A stretch of DNA of 64,000 bases from Bathymodiolus brooksi (GCA_963680875.1 OY804589.1:25470353-25534352), one strand, 5' to 3'; numbered from the stretch's first letter, positions 1 through 9,639 are shown. Made by a program: numbers and translations. The notes: a model not told the origin generated them from the sequence alone.

Positions 1-110
1 CGTAGATATCAATTTTAATGTGCACGACACGTTTCTGGAATAACCTTCATCAGGTACACTCAATATCGAAATATTAGAAAGCCTAATAAATTTAAGTGCT
101 CGGGTGCAAT
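1..110 (-). mobile_element. Penelope-type 3' end fragment with hammerhead-like motif
   Basis: Read on the minus strand, this segment has a TTTATTAGGCTTTC-like stretch followed by CTGATGA, a short stem and GAAACG (about 54 to 31), then a tail ending in GATATCTACG. The same order recurs at about 15.2, 17.6, 19.4, 21.5, 24.7 and 54.8 kb. At 17.3-17.66 kb it lies directly downstream of a Penelope-like 3' tail, so I assign the family to Penelope-like elements. The CTGATGA/GAAA pair is the conserved core of hammerhead ribozymes, which are known in such elements; stem II here is very short, so activity is doubtful. Confidence 0.5.
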
Positions 111-357
111 AAAACAATTTAACAAAATAGTAAACATGCATCTGTTAATGGCACAAATCTGATAGGTTTATTGTCAGCCAAGTATGTAACAGTACACCAG
201 ACTGTGTAGGTCGACGTTTTATTAGGATAATTACAGTAATTTTCGTGTTTGTCATGTTATTTCAAGGAATGTAACATTAAAAGATATATATTAAAATATT
301 TACGAGCAACAGTAAGCAATTTCAATTACAAATAAGAGATGACATTTGTCTGACATT

Positions 358-843
358 TAGACTTGTATTTATATTTATGGGGCCGTCGTGGTCTTGATTG
401 TATGGTAGCTGGATTTACAACTACCTGTGCATTCAGGACCTATCCAGGGGCGGATCCAGGATTTCAAGTTAGGGGGGGGGGCACTTAAAAAAATTGCGCC
501 GAGCGGAGGGAGGTGCAAAAATAGTTGCGGTATTTCGTGTGAAAAATCACGATTTTACGCCAAAAAATCATGTTTTCCAATTTTAGGGGGGGCGCCCCCC
601 CCCCCCCCTGGATCCGCCCCTGCTATCACCACTAACGTTGTGAGTTCGAATCCCGTTCATGGCGAGGTGTACTTGATACAACATTATGTGATAACATTTG
701 TCAGTGACTTGTGACAGGTCGGTGTTTTTCTTCTGGTACTCCGATTTCCTCCACCAATAAAACTGACCGCCGCAATATAACTGAAATATTGTTGCAAGTG
801 GCGTTAAACACCATAAAGCAAGCTAGACTTGTATTGATATTTA
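358..843 (+). mobile_element. SINE-A copy with 20-bp target duplication, interrupted by a MITE
   Basis: A tRNA-like head carries an A-box-like TGGTAGCTGG and a B-box GTTCGAATCCC. A conserved body (CTCCGATTTCCTCCACC, ACTGACCGCC) follows and ends in GTGGCGTTAAACACC. The flanks 358-377 and 824-843 match at 19 of 20 bases, a clear target-site duplication. The insertion lies about 21 bp inside the intron beside the 5' splice site of ankyrin exon 2, and the right duplication overlaps that splice donor. The copy is split by the 445-622 element. Confidence 0.85.
445..622. mobile_element. 178-bp MITE with perfect 16-bp terminal inverted repeats
   Basis: The termini CAGGGGCGGATCCAGG (445-460) and CCTGGATCCGCCCCTG (607-622) are perfect inverted repeats. 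Just inside them lie a G-run and a C-run. It interrupts SINE-A, and the pentamer CTATC, present once in other SINE-A copies, flanks both sides (440-444, 623-627). The ends look hAT-like, but hAT elements normally make 8-bp duplications, so the superfamily is uncertain. No coding capacity. Confidence 0.8.
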
Positions 844-844
844 C

Positions 845-943
845 CTGAGTGATGAAGTAAGTTTACGATTTCAATATCATCATACAAGACAGCTCGCATC
901 AATGGCGTCTGTCCAAGTATATTTTTGGCGTTTATGTCAGCAC
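845..943 (-). CDS. Ankyrin-repeat protein, exon 2 (one repeat)
   Basis: On the minus strand the acceptor TATTTTCCAG precedes the exon and the donor GTAAAT follows it at 844. The 99-bp exon (33 codons) encodes ADINAKNILGQTPLMRAVLY followed by DDIEIVNLLHHS: the end of one ankyrin repeat and most of the next, with the diagnostic G-x-TPL and the xxIVNLL helix. Entry phase matches exon 1 exactly: the last G of exon 1 plus GT here restores the Gly of the DNGADIN turn. The exon leaves in the same phase, so a further exon must lie beyond the left edge. Nothing ankyrin-like is visible in 1-377. The protein family cannot be named; ankyrin repeats are protein-binding scaffolds. Confidence 0.88.
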
Positions 944-1596
944 CTGGAAAATAATTATGAAAATATGTTATTGTTTTCAATATTTTCTAATAGAAAGTGC
1001 ACTATTAAGGATTTCATTATATTATCTGCTTTATGCCTTGACCTTAAATCGGTTAATGGGATTCCCCACCCTTCACTCTTGTCAATTATATCTATCCAAC
1101 GGTAATACGATTATAATCAAACCATAAAAAATTGCATAATAATAAAAACGTGAAATCCGTTGGGACTGACGTCCACATTTGTCCAGTAATACGATAGCAG
1201 TATATATTGAGAATTGATCACGGTATTGTCTATTTGCAGATGAAGAATGTCATACTACAAAAAAAAAGTAAAATGTATTTAGTTTAAAAATATATCAACA
1301 AATCTACACAAGTGCTTACAAATTTCTAATTCATCATCAAATAAACTTTAATTTTGATTATTAATTATTAATTGAAATGTTCATGCCACTAAATTAAATT
1401 TTAGTAATTTCAACCAATGATAACCCATGAATGCCTTTCAGCTTATTTCCAAAGAGGCTCTTTACAAGTGTTAGCTACAATATAATTTAATCAAAAATTG
1501 TAACATAAATACGTATTTTTCCTTTGATGTTTTCATGCAATAATCAACTTAAAAATAGTGAACTTTTACAAACCATGGTCTAACATGAAGATCTTG

Positions 1597-1720
1597 ATGT
1601 TATTCCATGATTTTGACGTCATAGGTCTGTTATTCCATGATTTTGACGTCATAGGATCTGTTATTCCATGATTTTGACGTATTAGATCTGTTATTCCATG
1701 ATTTTGACGTCATAAATCTG
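1597..1720. repeat. Four tandem ~32-bp units, three carrying TGACGTCA
   Basis: The unit TGTTATTCCATGATTTTGAC plus GTCATAGG is repeated four times. Three copies contain the perfect palindrome TGACGTCA (1614-1621, 1644-1651, 1705-1712). The third unit is mutated to TGACGTAT. TGACGTCA is the consensus CRE/ATF-binding octamer. Whether it acts as a regulatory cluster in this intron is inference. Confidence 0.85.
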
Positions 1721-1748
1721 TCAATCATGTAATTTCTGTTACAAAACA

Positions 1749-1852
1749 TATATACCATGAATCTTACTCATGAACTTATTTAAACCAACTCATCCTTCGG
1801 ATTCGTTGGTTTAAATAAGTTAATTCGTAAGATCCATGGTATATATAATACA
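1749..1852. repeat. Imperfect inverted repeat (~40-bp arms)
   Basis: The left arm (1749-1790) and right arm (about 1807-1852) are complementary with a few mismatches around a ~15-base loop. Both outer ends read as ACCATG/CATGGT beside TATATA. It resembles a short foldback MITE. No target duplication was identified. Confidence 0.7.
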
Positions 1853-2239
1853 TGACACATGAAAATAGAAGACAACCTTGATTCTAACATTCTGATATAT
1901 AATGACATGTCTGTGGTAGTGTTAAGGGACAATGCATTATCATCTTTTCCGTTCAAGACAGTATTGATACAATTATTTAATAATTAACACACTAATTTGT
2001 CAAATCAGACAGTTCGATGAATGTTCTTATTTATTTCTTCTCTCATACAAGACAGCATTACATTACTTATAGATGAGAAATTGTCGTTGACATAAATGTG
2101 TCATGATAGATGGTATAGTATATGTCATTGTAAATAAAATCGATGACCGTCACACTGGTCACATTTTGTTTTGCCCAGTACTTACGACCTAATAATACTG
2201 ACCTTATAATACTGGTGTTTATCCTCCAGTAATTTGGTA

Positions 2240-2525
2240 CTGATTTGACAACTATTTTACCTGTTTTGTTCCAGTATTGTTATAAATACTGTTATAGTGA
2301 CAGCCGGAACCTTTGAGCCGTAATGAAAGCGGGAGGTTTGGCGCTTTAAAATCTGATTCAACCCACCATTTCTTTAGAAATGCCTCTACCAAGTCAGGGT
2401 CATTACGGTTTTCACAGTTTTCCGGTTGTTGACTGATTTTGTCTGTTTATATACTTATGAGTTTTGACTTTCCCTTTGGAAGATTGTTCGGAGTTCGGTG
2501 ATTTTGTTATTACCCTTATTTAGTC
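2240..2525 (+). mobile_element. Element E copy (dispersed retroelement 3' end)
   Basis: This ~260-bp sequence recurs at 9968-10222 and 13805-14097 (plus strand) and at 24822-25012 (minus), with a fragment at 52455-52521 (minus) and a diverged relative at 18330-18570. Shared blocks include GTTATAGTGACAG, GGTTTGGCGCTTTAAAATCT, ACCAAGTCAGGGTCATTACG and the 3' end GTTCGGTAATTTTGTTATTA. All intact copies end at the same CCCTTA. A common end with variable flanks is what retrotransposed 3' ends look like. I recall related sequences in mussels but cannot verify this. Confidence 0.65.
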
Positions 2526-2626
2526 CTTTGTAACATTTCTCTTTAGTTTGTATAATATTGTAAATAGTTATTATTTTGATTTTATTGTTATATCTCTGTA
2601 CCATTGTTATACATTGGCTTTATGAG

Positions 2627-2632
2627 AATAAA
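2627..2632 (+). other. AATAAA-like signal in left flank of the MULE-like element
   Basis: GAATAAAG stands shortly before the target duplication at 2637-2646. It could be the 3' end of the retroelement tail beginning at 2240. No transcript evidence can be read from sequence alone. Confidence 0.25.
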
Positions 2633-3410
2633 GATATGTAGTAAACCGTGTCAGTTCATTAGTCCGAAGGGTCAATGGTCGGAAGGGTCAATAGTCCGAA
2701 GGGTCAATGGTCCGAAAGATCCGAGCAAAATCGAATTTTGAACGACCTCGAGACTACAAATTTATGTATCAATATAATACAGAATTGCATAAAACATTGA
2801 TAGAAATGGTTGTCACGTTTTCTGTTGTAATAATACATCCTTTTCGACAGTTTTCATGACAATTGTTTTGCTATCACACGACGAATACAAGCTTTTAAAG
2901 ACTTTACACACAATAACACGAAATTTCGTTGCTTGTCCTTTTTATCCTTTCTATATTTATATATATAAATAAATATATATATATGTAGATTCTGAGGTAA
3001 AATAAACAGGCTAATTATGAACTAATCGTAATTGACAACTTGCCTTTTAGCATTGTATATGCCTTGCAATGTCGTATAACATACTTCTGACCTGTCGGTT
3101 CACCCTGCGTGATCGCTTTTTCTTACTAATTTGGAAATGTCAATTAATGTCACTTTTAGAATCAACAGACCACTCAAGAACATTTAGGGTTAAACAAATC
3201 TAAATAAAAAAAAAACGATCAACAAAAAAATGCTTAAAGTTAGAGTTGAAATAAAAGATAGAAATAAGACAGAAATGTCCGAGAGAACTAAAAAAAATGC
3301 ATGCATGTGCATGTAATTACACATATGATCTTAGCTCATAACCCTTTACTGCCCCCTTTCGTTTTCGCGAATGAGAGAGCTCAGAGTCTTGGGAATGCAT
3401 ACATGTACTA

Positions 3411-3416
3411 TATAAA
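3411..3416 (+). promoter_or_regulatory. TATA box upstream of FLYWCH exon
   Basis: CTATATAAACGG stands 60 bp before the ATG at 3471. This allows a start site near 3440 and a short 5' UTR. The distance is suitable for a TATA promoter, but it is only a motif match in AT-rich DNA. Confidence 0.45.
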
Positions 3417-3470
3417 CGGATGCCAAATCCATTTTAAGCATGAAAGCACAGGTGTAAGCTCGCGTTCGAA

Positions 3471-3656
3471 ATGGCTTACATTTTAGCGGGCAATAAGGAA
3501 GGAAACGTTTTGATATACAACAATTTTCGCTGCCAGAAAAACAAAAAGACAGCTACTAAGATACACTGGAGATGTTGGGGAAAAGAATGCCGGTCTCCTC
3601 TTCAATCCAATGTATTTAATGAGGACGAAGAAAATCCTGATATCCAAATAATTCAG
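3471..3656 (+). CDS. FLYWCH-type zinc-finger protein, first exon
   Basis: The exon has 62 codons from ATG 3471 to CAG|GTATTT at 3656/3657, ending in phase 0. The product starts MAYILAGNKEGNVLIYNNFR and continues with KIHWRCWGKECRS. The layout (basic/aromatic N-terminal strand, then W-R-C-x3-C) matches the first half of a FLYWCH zinc finger. The closing histidine pair is not visible, so it may lie in a missing or later exon. FLYWCH domains bind DNA and are often fused to MULE transposases, in line with the flanking inverted repeats. Without splicing, translation stops three codons after the donor (frame runs to 3665). A MITE begins at 3661, right after the donor. No downstream exon was recognised, so this may be a relic. 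Confidence 0.6.
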
Positions 3657-3660
3657 GTAT

Positions 3661-4234
3661 TTTAAAGGGACATTTTCTGCCAAAATCGTAAATTTTTGTT
3701 ACCCATAAAAACTATCAGATATGATTGATGCCTTAATATAACGTGTTTCTGTAACTTATAAATGTTAGGAAATGTACGCGCATCGGGGAAAAAAGGTGCA
3801 ACTGCTCGTGTTTTGAGATCGATCAAGAAATGTACGCCATCTTATTAATTATCGGCATTGTTTACGGAGTTTGCCGAATCGTCATTAAATCAGTACAACA
3901 ATGCACCTATTTCTTATTTTCTGTGAATCTGCTTTTACTCGGCGTTAATTACGGACAAAGAACCATGTAAGTTTGCAGTTAATAAACGATAAAATACAAA
4001 TTATTCGTTTTTACCTATCACTAGTAAGGTCAGATGCATACGGAGAAAGCGAGATCAAATTATTTGCTTGCATGGAAATAATAAATCGATGGTAATTTTC
4101 GTTCTCAAAAGGCGAAAAGTGGTACGATAAGCTATTTAATGTGAAATATTTACCTTTATTTCATCATTTTAAAGCTATTTACCAATTTCCAAAACATATT
4201 TTTTTGGTCAAAATCGTAGCTAATGCCCCTTTAA
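3661..4234. mobile_element. 574-bp MITE, ends TTTAAAGGG / CCCCTTTAA
   Basis: The left end TTTAAAGGGACATTTTCTGC and the right end, read in reverse, TTAAAGGGGCATTAGCTACG are inverted relatives. Inside both, ATCGTA/TACGAT and CAAAAT/ATTTTG blocks continue the similarity. A related internal segment (TTAATTATCGGCA...GGAGT-TGCCGAAT) appears at about 48508-48545. It inserted 4 bp downstream of the FLYWCH exon's splice donor. Non-coding. Confidence 0.6.
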
Positions 4235-4298
4235 CAATCGTTTTCGAAATTTGTTACCTACAAAGCAGCATTACCCACATCCCTGTGTACATGTGTAC

Positions 4299-4533
4299 CA
4301 GTGGCATAGGAACGAACCAAGAAGTGGGGATACTTTTTGAAAACTGTTGTAAGTTGAGGGGGGGACAAACTTTCTGAAATATTTTGAAAAGCAAAAAAAA
4401 AACAAAGAGGTCTTTTCCTGTATTTTTCCAGAAATTTGATTTGTTTCCTCAAAAAGTCGGGGGGGGGGGCAAAAACATACTTTTGAAAGTGGAGGGCATG
4501 TGCCCCCCCCCCCCCCCGGCTCCTACGCCCTTG
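4299..4533. mobile_element. hAT-like MITE with G-run/C-run termini
   Basis: The left end CAGTGGCATAGGAACG and the right end (reverse) CAAGGGCGTAGGAGCCG are inverted relatives. Long G-runs at about 4350 and 4459 and a C-run of about 15 at 4503-4517 lie within. It is the same general type as the 445-622 element but a different family. No clean target duplication was found. The short ORFs on both strands here are by-products. Confidence 0.55.
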
Positions 4534-5254
4534 TATCCTAGTCAACAAAAGAGATGTTACATTGCTATGCATTATTAATCGGGTTCAAACTGTAAGTCGT
4601 CATAACTTCCTTGAAAATAAAGCTGTCTCAACTTTTCATTTGATTATTTTCAACCGTAAGCACCTTTTAATTAGTTTCCAACATTTTTTCTTCACTTTTA
4701 GAGATTTTTAAAATCTTATTATAACTCAGGAATTGAGTTTCACCTTTTCTTATTTTCTTGAATCATGGATTTTCTTCGATACATAACAAAGAATGATTTC
4801 AATAGGTTGGACAAATGTCGGAACAACATTTGGAACATCATTTTTTTTTCAACTCTCATGTAAAATTCTACAAAGAAGGCACATGATAAATGACGATTTT
4901 GTTCATTTAATAAATGGCGATTGTGTTCTCGTTGTACATAGCAAATGATAAAATCAATAAAATCAAGGCTTTCCCAACTGAATCATTTATTCGTGTACCC
5001 CTCCTCAGACACTAAAATGAAACTATGTAACATTTCTTTTATGACAAGAATATTTAATCAAATCTATGCCTTTATTAAATCTAACTTCTTGATAGCCATA
5101 TGTATATGGAAAATACTGAATTGTGGAATAAATGTCAATGAAACCACGATCCAACAAAACAACAAGATAAAAAATCTCACATAGAGAACGTCTTGCAGTT
5201 TAAGTATAGTTATGAATGGCTTACATCTTGCACAACTGAAGCGAGACACGGGTA

Positions 5255-5745
5255 CCAGCTGTTAATCTACATATCGAAATGGACTCAAATGGCACATGGT
5301 ACGCTAAACTCTACTACAAACGCGATGACTTCAACGTTCTACAATCATATTTGCCTATCTTAGCAACAACCAACGTATGAAGCGTTTCACAACATACCGT
5401 TACTCGAGAGCCTGTGGAAAATGCTATGATTTTCTTGAAGGCTCGACGGCTGGTGGGTTAACTCTGAAATTGCTTAATCAGTAACATAGGTTGTTAGAAT
5501 CAAATGTTCTACGGGAGACACCCGATGCTTGTGGAAACGTATGAGATATGTATATTTTCCAGATGGGAATTGATTTGAGGTTGTTCCCTGTGTCGTCGGA
5601 TATGACTACCATCGGAATTAATCTCGAGCAACATGATGGATGTCTGATAGGCAGAAACTGCCTACAAATTCCGGAGCTCCTGTTTCACTCCCTTTCCATC
5701 GGGAGTTCATGTTGTTCGCATGTGTTTATGTATTGATTGTATTTT
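5255..5745 (+). pseudogene. Penelope-like reverse transcriptase, C-terminal fragment
   Basis: Conceptual translation in shifting frames gives VNLHIEMDSNGTWYAKLYYK then RDDFN (about 5260-5335), YSRACGKCYDFLE and LKLLNQ (about 5403-5483), and FYGRHPMLVETYEICIFQM (about 5508-5568). These match in order the C-terminal part of the better-preserved fragment at 49926-50447, which has YGVYISQLI, CGSYQDFLDRGLL, FYGNHYDLVDRYGISVSQM. At least two frameshifts and stops break it. The 5' two thirds, including the catalytic YIDD block, are absent. After about 5681 the sequence turns into the 3' untranslated tail (CCGGAGCTCCTG..), then directly into the 49-bp minisatellite. Confidence 0.75.
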
Positions 5746-5746
5746 T

Positions 5747-7930
5747 TGAATGTTGATGTTAGCTTCTTGGTTTCTAGGGGTTTATATATCTGTCATTGGA
5801 TGTTGATGTTCACTTCTTGTTTCTAGGGGTTTATATATCTGTCATTGGATGTTGATGTTCACTTCTTGTTTCTAGGGGTTTATATATCTGTCATTGGATG
5901 TTGATGTTAGCTTCTTGTTTCTAGGGGTTTATATATCTGTCATTGGATGTTGATGTTCACTTCTTGTTTCTAGGGGTTTATATATCTGTCATTGGATGTT
6001 GATGTTCACTTCTTGTTTCTAGGGGTTTATATATCTGTCATTGGATGTTGATGTTCACTTCTTGTTTCTAGGGGTTTATATATCTGTCATTGGATGTTGA
6101 TGTTCACTTCTTGTTTCTAGGGGTTTATATATCTGTCATTGGATGTTGATGTTAGCTTCTTGTTTCTAGGGGTTTATATATCTGTCATTGGATGTTGATG
6201 TTCACTTCTTGTTTCTAGGGGTTTATATATCTGTCATTGGATGTTGATGTTCACTTCTTGTTTCTAGGGGTTTATATATCTGTCATTGGATGTTGATGTT
6301 CACTTCTTGTTTCTAGGGGTTTATATATCTGTCATTGGATGTTGATGTTCACTTCTTGTTTCTAGGGGTTTATATATGTCATTGGATGTTGATGTTCACT
6401 TCTTGTTTCTAGGGGTTTATATATCTGTCATTGGATGTTGATGTTCACTTCTTGTTTCTAGGGGTTTATATATCTGTCATTGGATGTTGATGTTCACTTC
6501 TTGTTTCTAGGGGTTTATATATCTGTCATTGGATGTTGATGTTCACTTGTTTCTAGGGGTTTATATATCTGTCATTGGATGTTGATGTTCACTTGTTTCT
6601 AGGGGTTTATATATCTGTCATTGGATGTTGATGTTCACTTGTTTCTAGGGGTTTATATATATATGTCATTGGATGTTGATGTTCACTTGTTTCTAGGGGT
6701 TTGTATATCTGTCATTGGATGTTGATGTTCACTTCTTGTTTCTAGGGGTTTATATATGTCATTGGATGTTGATGTTCACTTCTTGTTTCTAGGGGTTTAT
6801 ATATCTGTCATTGGATGTTGATGTTCACTTGTTTCTAGGGGTTTATATATCTGTCATTGGATGTTGATGTTCACTTGTTTCTAGGGGTTTATATATCTGT
6901 CATTGGATGTTGATGTTCACTTGTTTCTAGGGGTTTATATATATGTCATTGGATGTTGATGTTCACTTGTTTCTAGGGGTTTGTATATCTGTCATTGGAT
7001 GTTGATGTTCACTTCTTGTTTCTAGGGGTTTATATATGTCATTGGATGTTGATGTTCACTTCTTGTTTCTAGGGGTTTATATATATGTCATTGGATGTTG
7101 ATGTTCACTTCTTGTTTCTAGGGGTTTATATATCTGTCATTGGATGTTGATGTTCACTTCTTGTTTCTAGGGGTTTATATATGTCATTGGATGTTGATGT
7201 TCACTTCTTGTTTCTAGGGGTTTATATATATGTCATTGGATGTTGATGTTCACTTCTTGTTTCTAGGGGTTTATATATCTGTCATTGGATGTTGATGTTC
7301 ACTTCTTGTTTCTAGGGGTTTATATATGTCATTGGATGTTGATGTTCACTTCTTGTTTCTAGGGGTTTATATATATGTCATTGGATGTTGATGTTCACTT
7401 CTTGTTTCTAGGGGTTTATATATATATGTCATTGGATGTTGATGTTCACTTCTTGTTTCTAGAGGTTTATATATCTGTCATTGGATGTTGATGTTCACTT
7501 CTTGTTTCTAGGGGTTTATATATCTGTCATTGGATGTTGATGTTCACTTCTTGTTTCTAGGGGTTTATATATCTGTCATTGAATGTTGATGTTCGCTACT
7601 TGTTTCTAGGGGTTTATATATGTCATTGGATGTTGATGTTCACTTCTTGTTTCTAGGGGTTTATATATCTGTCATTGGATGTTGATGTTCACTTCTTGTT
7701 TCTAGGGGTTTATATATCTGTCATTGAATGTTGATGTTCGCTACTTGTTTCTAGGGGTTTATATATCTGTCATTGAATGTTGATGTTCGCTACTTGTTTC
7801 TAGGGGTTTATATATCTGTCATTGAATGTTGATGTTCGCTACTTGTTTCTAGGGGTTTATATATCTGTCATTGAATGTTGATGTTCGCTACTTGTTTCTA
7901 GGGGTTTATATAAATGTCATTGGATGTTGG
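5747..7930. repeat. 49-bp minisatellite, about 45 copies
   Basis: The unit is TGTCATTGGATGTTGATGTT then CACTTCTTGTTTCTAGGGGT then TTATATATC. Frequent 46-bp variants lack a CTT or TCT, and 44- to 51-bp variants differ in TA number. Marker variants (GTTAGCTTC at 5758, 5907 and 6151; CATTGAATG...TTCGCTAC clustered at 7580-7900) show patchy homogenisation. No frame stays open. Each unit holds CTTCTTGTTTCTAG|G, a near-consensus splice acceptor on the plus strand. Confidence 0.95.
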
Positions 7931-8228
7931 TTTTTGGTTGCTCATTCGGTTTTTCTTATTTTCTATCATGCCTTTAAGATTCAATCGGAGATGACCAAGC
8001 AATGTAAGGAAGCTGAATGTTGAACATTTTCGGGAATATTCACACATAGCTCTTGAAAGATAAGACTTTTACTCATAATATTTGGAACATATATACCGCT
8101 AAATCGAGTTTACATGTGCCCTTTTGTCTGATTTTTTAAATATTTTTGAGCCACGGACCTTCGGACTATCGATCTTTCGGACCAATGACCCTTCGGACTA
8201 ATGAACCTTCGGACCAATGCCCTGGAAT

Positions 8229-8238
8229 TGTAGTAAAC
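8229..8238. repeat. Right copy of 10-bp target-site duplication
   Basis: TGTAGTAAAC is identical to 2637-2646. It lies immediately outside the right terminal repeat of the 2647-8228 element. Confidence 0.7.
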
Positions 8239-8399
8239 ACAATCAATGCCGTCTTAACGCATGGGTTCGCTGGGCAGTTTCCCGGGACCCCACGAGCATA
8301 GTGGCCCCATGCTAATCTATGTATATTCTGTACGGCATGTTATTTCATGTTTAAACACTGATTTTGTTGGGAGTACCAATACAATAAATATATGTCTAA

Positions 8400-8830
8400 A
8401 ATACTATCAGTATCCTTTACCGGCACTGTAAACATGGCGGAATTAATTAATTACATCGTTTATTTCATAAGATACTGATTGACAATAGCTAAATTAGCAC
8501 TATTTGTTGTTTACCCAGTACCGACGACCTTATACTACTATCAGTATACATTAATGACACGTCAAATATGGCAGAATTAGCTAATGAATTACATCGTTTA
8601 TTTCATAAGATACTGATTGGCAATGTCTTAATTAGAACTATTTGTGGCGTCTTGTTGTTAAACGTTGACAGTTTACAATGGCTGAATTATAATTATTTGT
8701 GGCGTCTTGTTAAAAAGTTGACAGATAAAAATGGAAATTTACACGTGAAGCTAACACTGGATAAATTAGAACTATTTGTGGCGTCTTGTTGTTAAAACGT
8801 TGACTGATAAAACCGGAAATACACACGTCA
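8400..8830. repeat. Degenerate local duplications
   Basis: An ~140-bp block containing ATTACATCGTTTATTTCATA appears twice (about 8410-8530 and 8540-8650). It is followed by three copies of ACTATTTGTGGCGTCTTGTT-type sequence (about 8637, 8695, 8770). The 75-codon ORF here is a by-product of the repeats. Confidence 0.7.
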
Positions 8831-9044
8831 AGTTCTATAATAACAGCCTTGATGAAATTGACAAGCGTGTTGTATATTAACGAGTAAATACATGTTTATG
8901 TAATTAATTGAATATACTTGTTGTTGTTTACCTCTTGTGTTTCATTTCAGGTCAATAGTACAATTAGTTTCTTTTAACTTAACGTAAAATTGTGCTGTTT
9001 GTTTATTAATGTTTTCTCGTGATCATATATATATATATATATAC

Positions 9045-9200
9045 GTCTGAAAATTAAACCAAACAGTGTTAGAATTAAATTTTAGAGATGTCAAATTTTG
9101 GTTCTTCCCTCGACGGGATTTGAACCCACACCATTGATACACTGCAGCACCATTCGCTTAGCCTTACGTCCAGCGCTTAGACCACTCGACCACATCCACT
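9045..9200 (-). mobile_element. SINE-D, tRNA-derived (class II tRNA-like head)
   Basis: On the minus strand the A-box TGGTCGAGTGGTC and the B-box GGTTCAAATCC are well formed and ~60 bases apart, with a long variable-arm-like insert as in tRNA-Leu/Ser. The acceptor stem does not close, so this is not a working tRNA gene. The tail (AACACTG/CAGTGTT, CGTCTGAAAATT) matches the copy at 12754-12920, in reverse orientation. Confidence 0.7.
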
Positions 9201-9220
9201 CCCTGGATATATATATATAT

Positions 9221-9515
9221 ATAAACGTCTAAAATGTTAGCACAACGATATCAAAAAAATATGTTAAAATGTAACAAGAATAACTATAAGTCTACAAAAA
9301 GACTATAATTATAATGAAATCGACGGATATTTCGCTTGACCGACAAGCTTCATCAGCGTCTGTAATCCGTATTCAGACGCTGATGAAGCTTGTCGGTCAA
9401 GCGAAATATCCGTCGATTTCATTATAATTATAGTCTTTTTGTAGACTTATAGTTATTCTTGTTACATTTTAACATATTTTTTTGATATCGTTGTGCTAAC
9501 ATTTTAGACGTTTAT
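9221..9515. mobile_element. Perfect inverted repeat (142-bp arms) with hammerhead-like cores
   Basis: The arms 9221-9362 and 9374-9515 appear perfectly complementary around an 11-base loop. The right arm holds CTGATGA (9380-9386), a 5-bp stem GCTTG/CAAGC (9388-9392 / 9398-9402) with loop TCGGT, and GAAA (9403-9406). This is the conserved hammerhead core and stem II; the left arm carries the mirror copy. The next 9 bases (TATCCGTCG) could form stem III with a second copy. Identity between arms implies a young head-to-head duplication. (AT)n tracts flank it at 9205-9220 and 9608-9636. Confidence 0.75.
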
Positions 9516-9605
9516 TTATCATTTTTGTTTGTTTGCACAGTATCGTTAACTACTTGTTTCCGATCCGACATCTCGTAGATTTATACGTTGGCTACTTTTT
9601 CAGAT

Positions 9606-9639
<34 letters not shown>

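Larger units (their letters stand above)
2647..8228 (+). mobile_element. 5.58 kb MULE-like composite element with FLYWCH exon
   Basis: The left end (2647-2724) and right end (about 8154-8228) are inverted relatives built from ~17-bp sub-repeats of the form GGTCAATGGTCCGAAG. The 10-mer TGTAGTAAAC occurs immediately outside both ends (2637-2646 and 8229-8238). A 9-11 bp target duplication is characteristic of Mutator-like elements. Inside are a TATA box, an exon encoding a FLYWCH-type zinc finger (domain known in MULE-family proteins), two MITEs, a Penelope-like fragment and a 2.2 kb minisatellite. No transposase DDE domain is visible, so it is probably non-autonomous. It sits in the ankyrin intron, antisense to that gene. 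Confidence 0.65.

Noticed and set aside
2000..2070. Second ankyrin-like exon sharing GCTGTCTTGTATGA with exon 2
   Set aside because: Only a 14-base match; the reading frame closes quickly and there is no acceptor in a usable phase.
4258..4578. Overlapping ORFs on both strands with poly-G/poly-P
   Set aside because: Produced by the G- and C-runs of a MITE.
5548..5736. 62-codon ORF preceded by TTTTCCAG as an exon of the FLYWCH gene
   Set aside because: Its start is the end of the Penelope-like protein (YEICIFQM) and the rest is that element's 3' tail.
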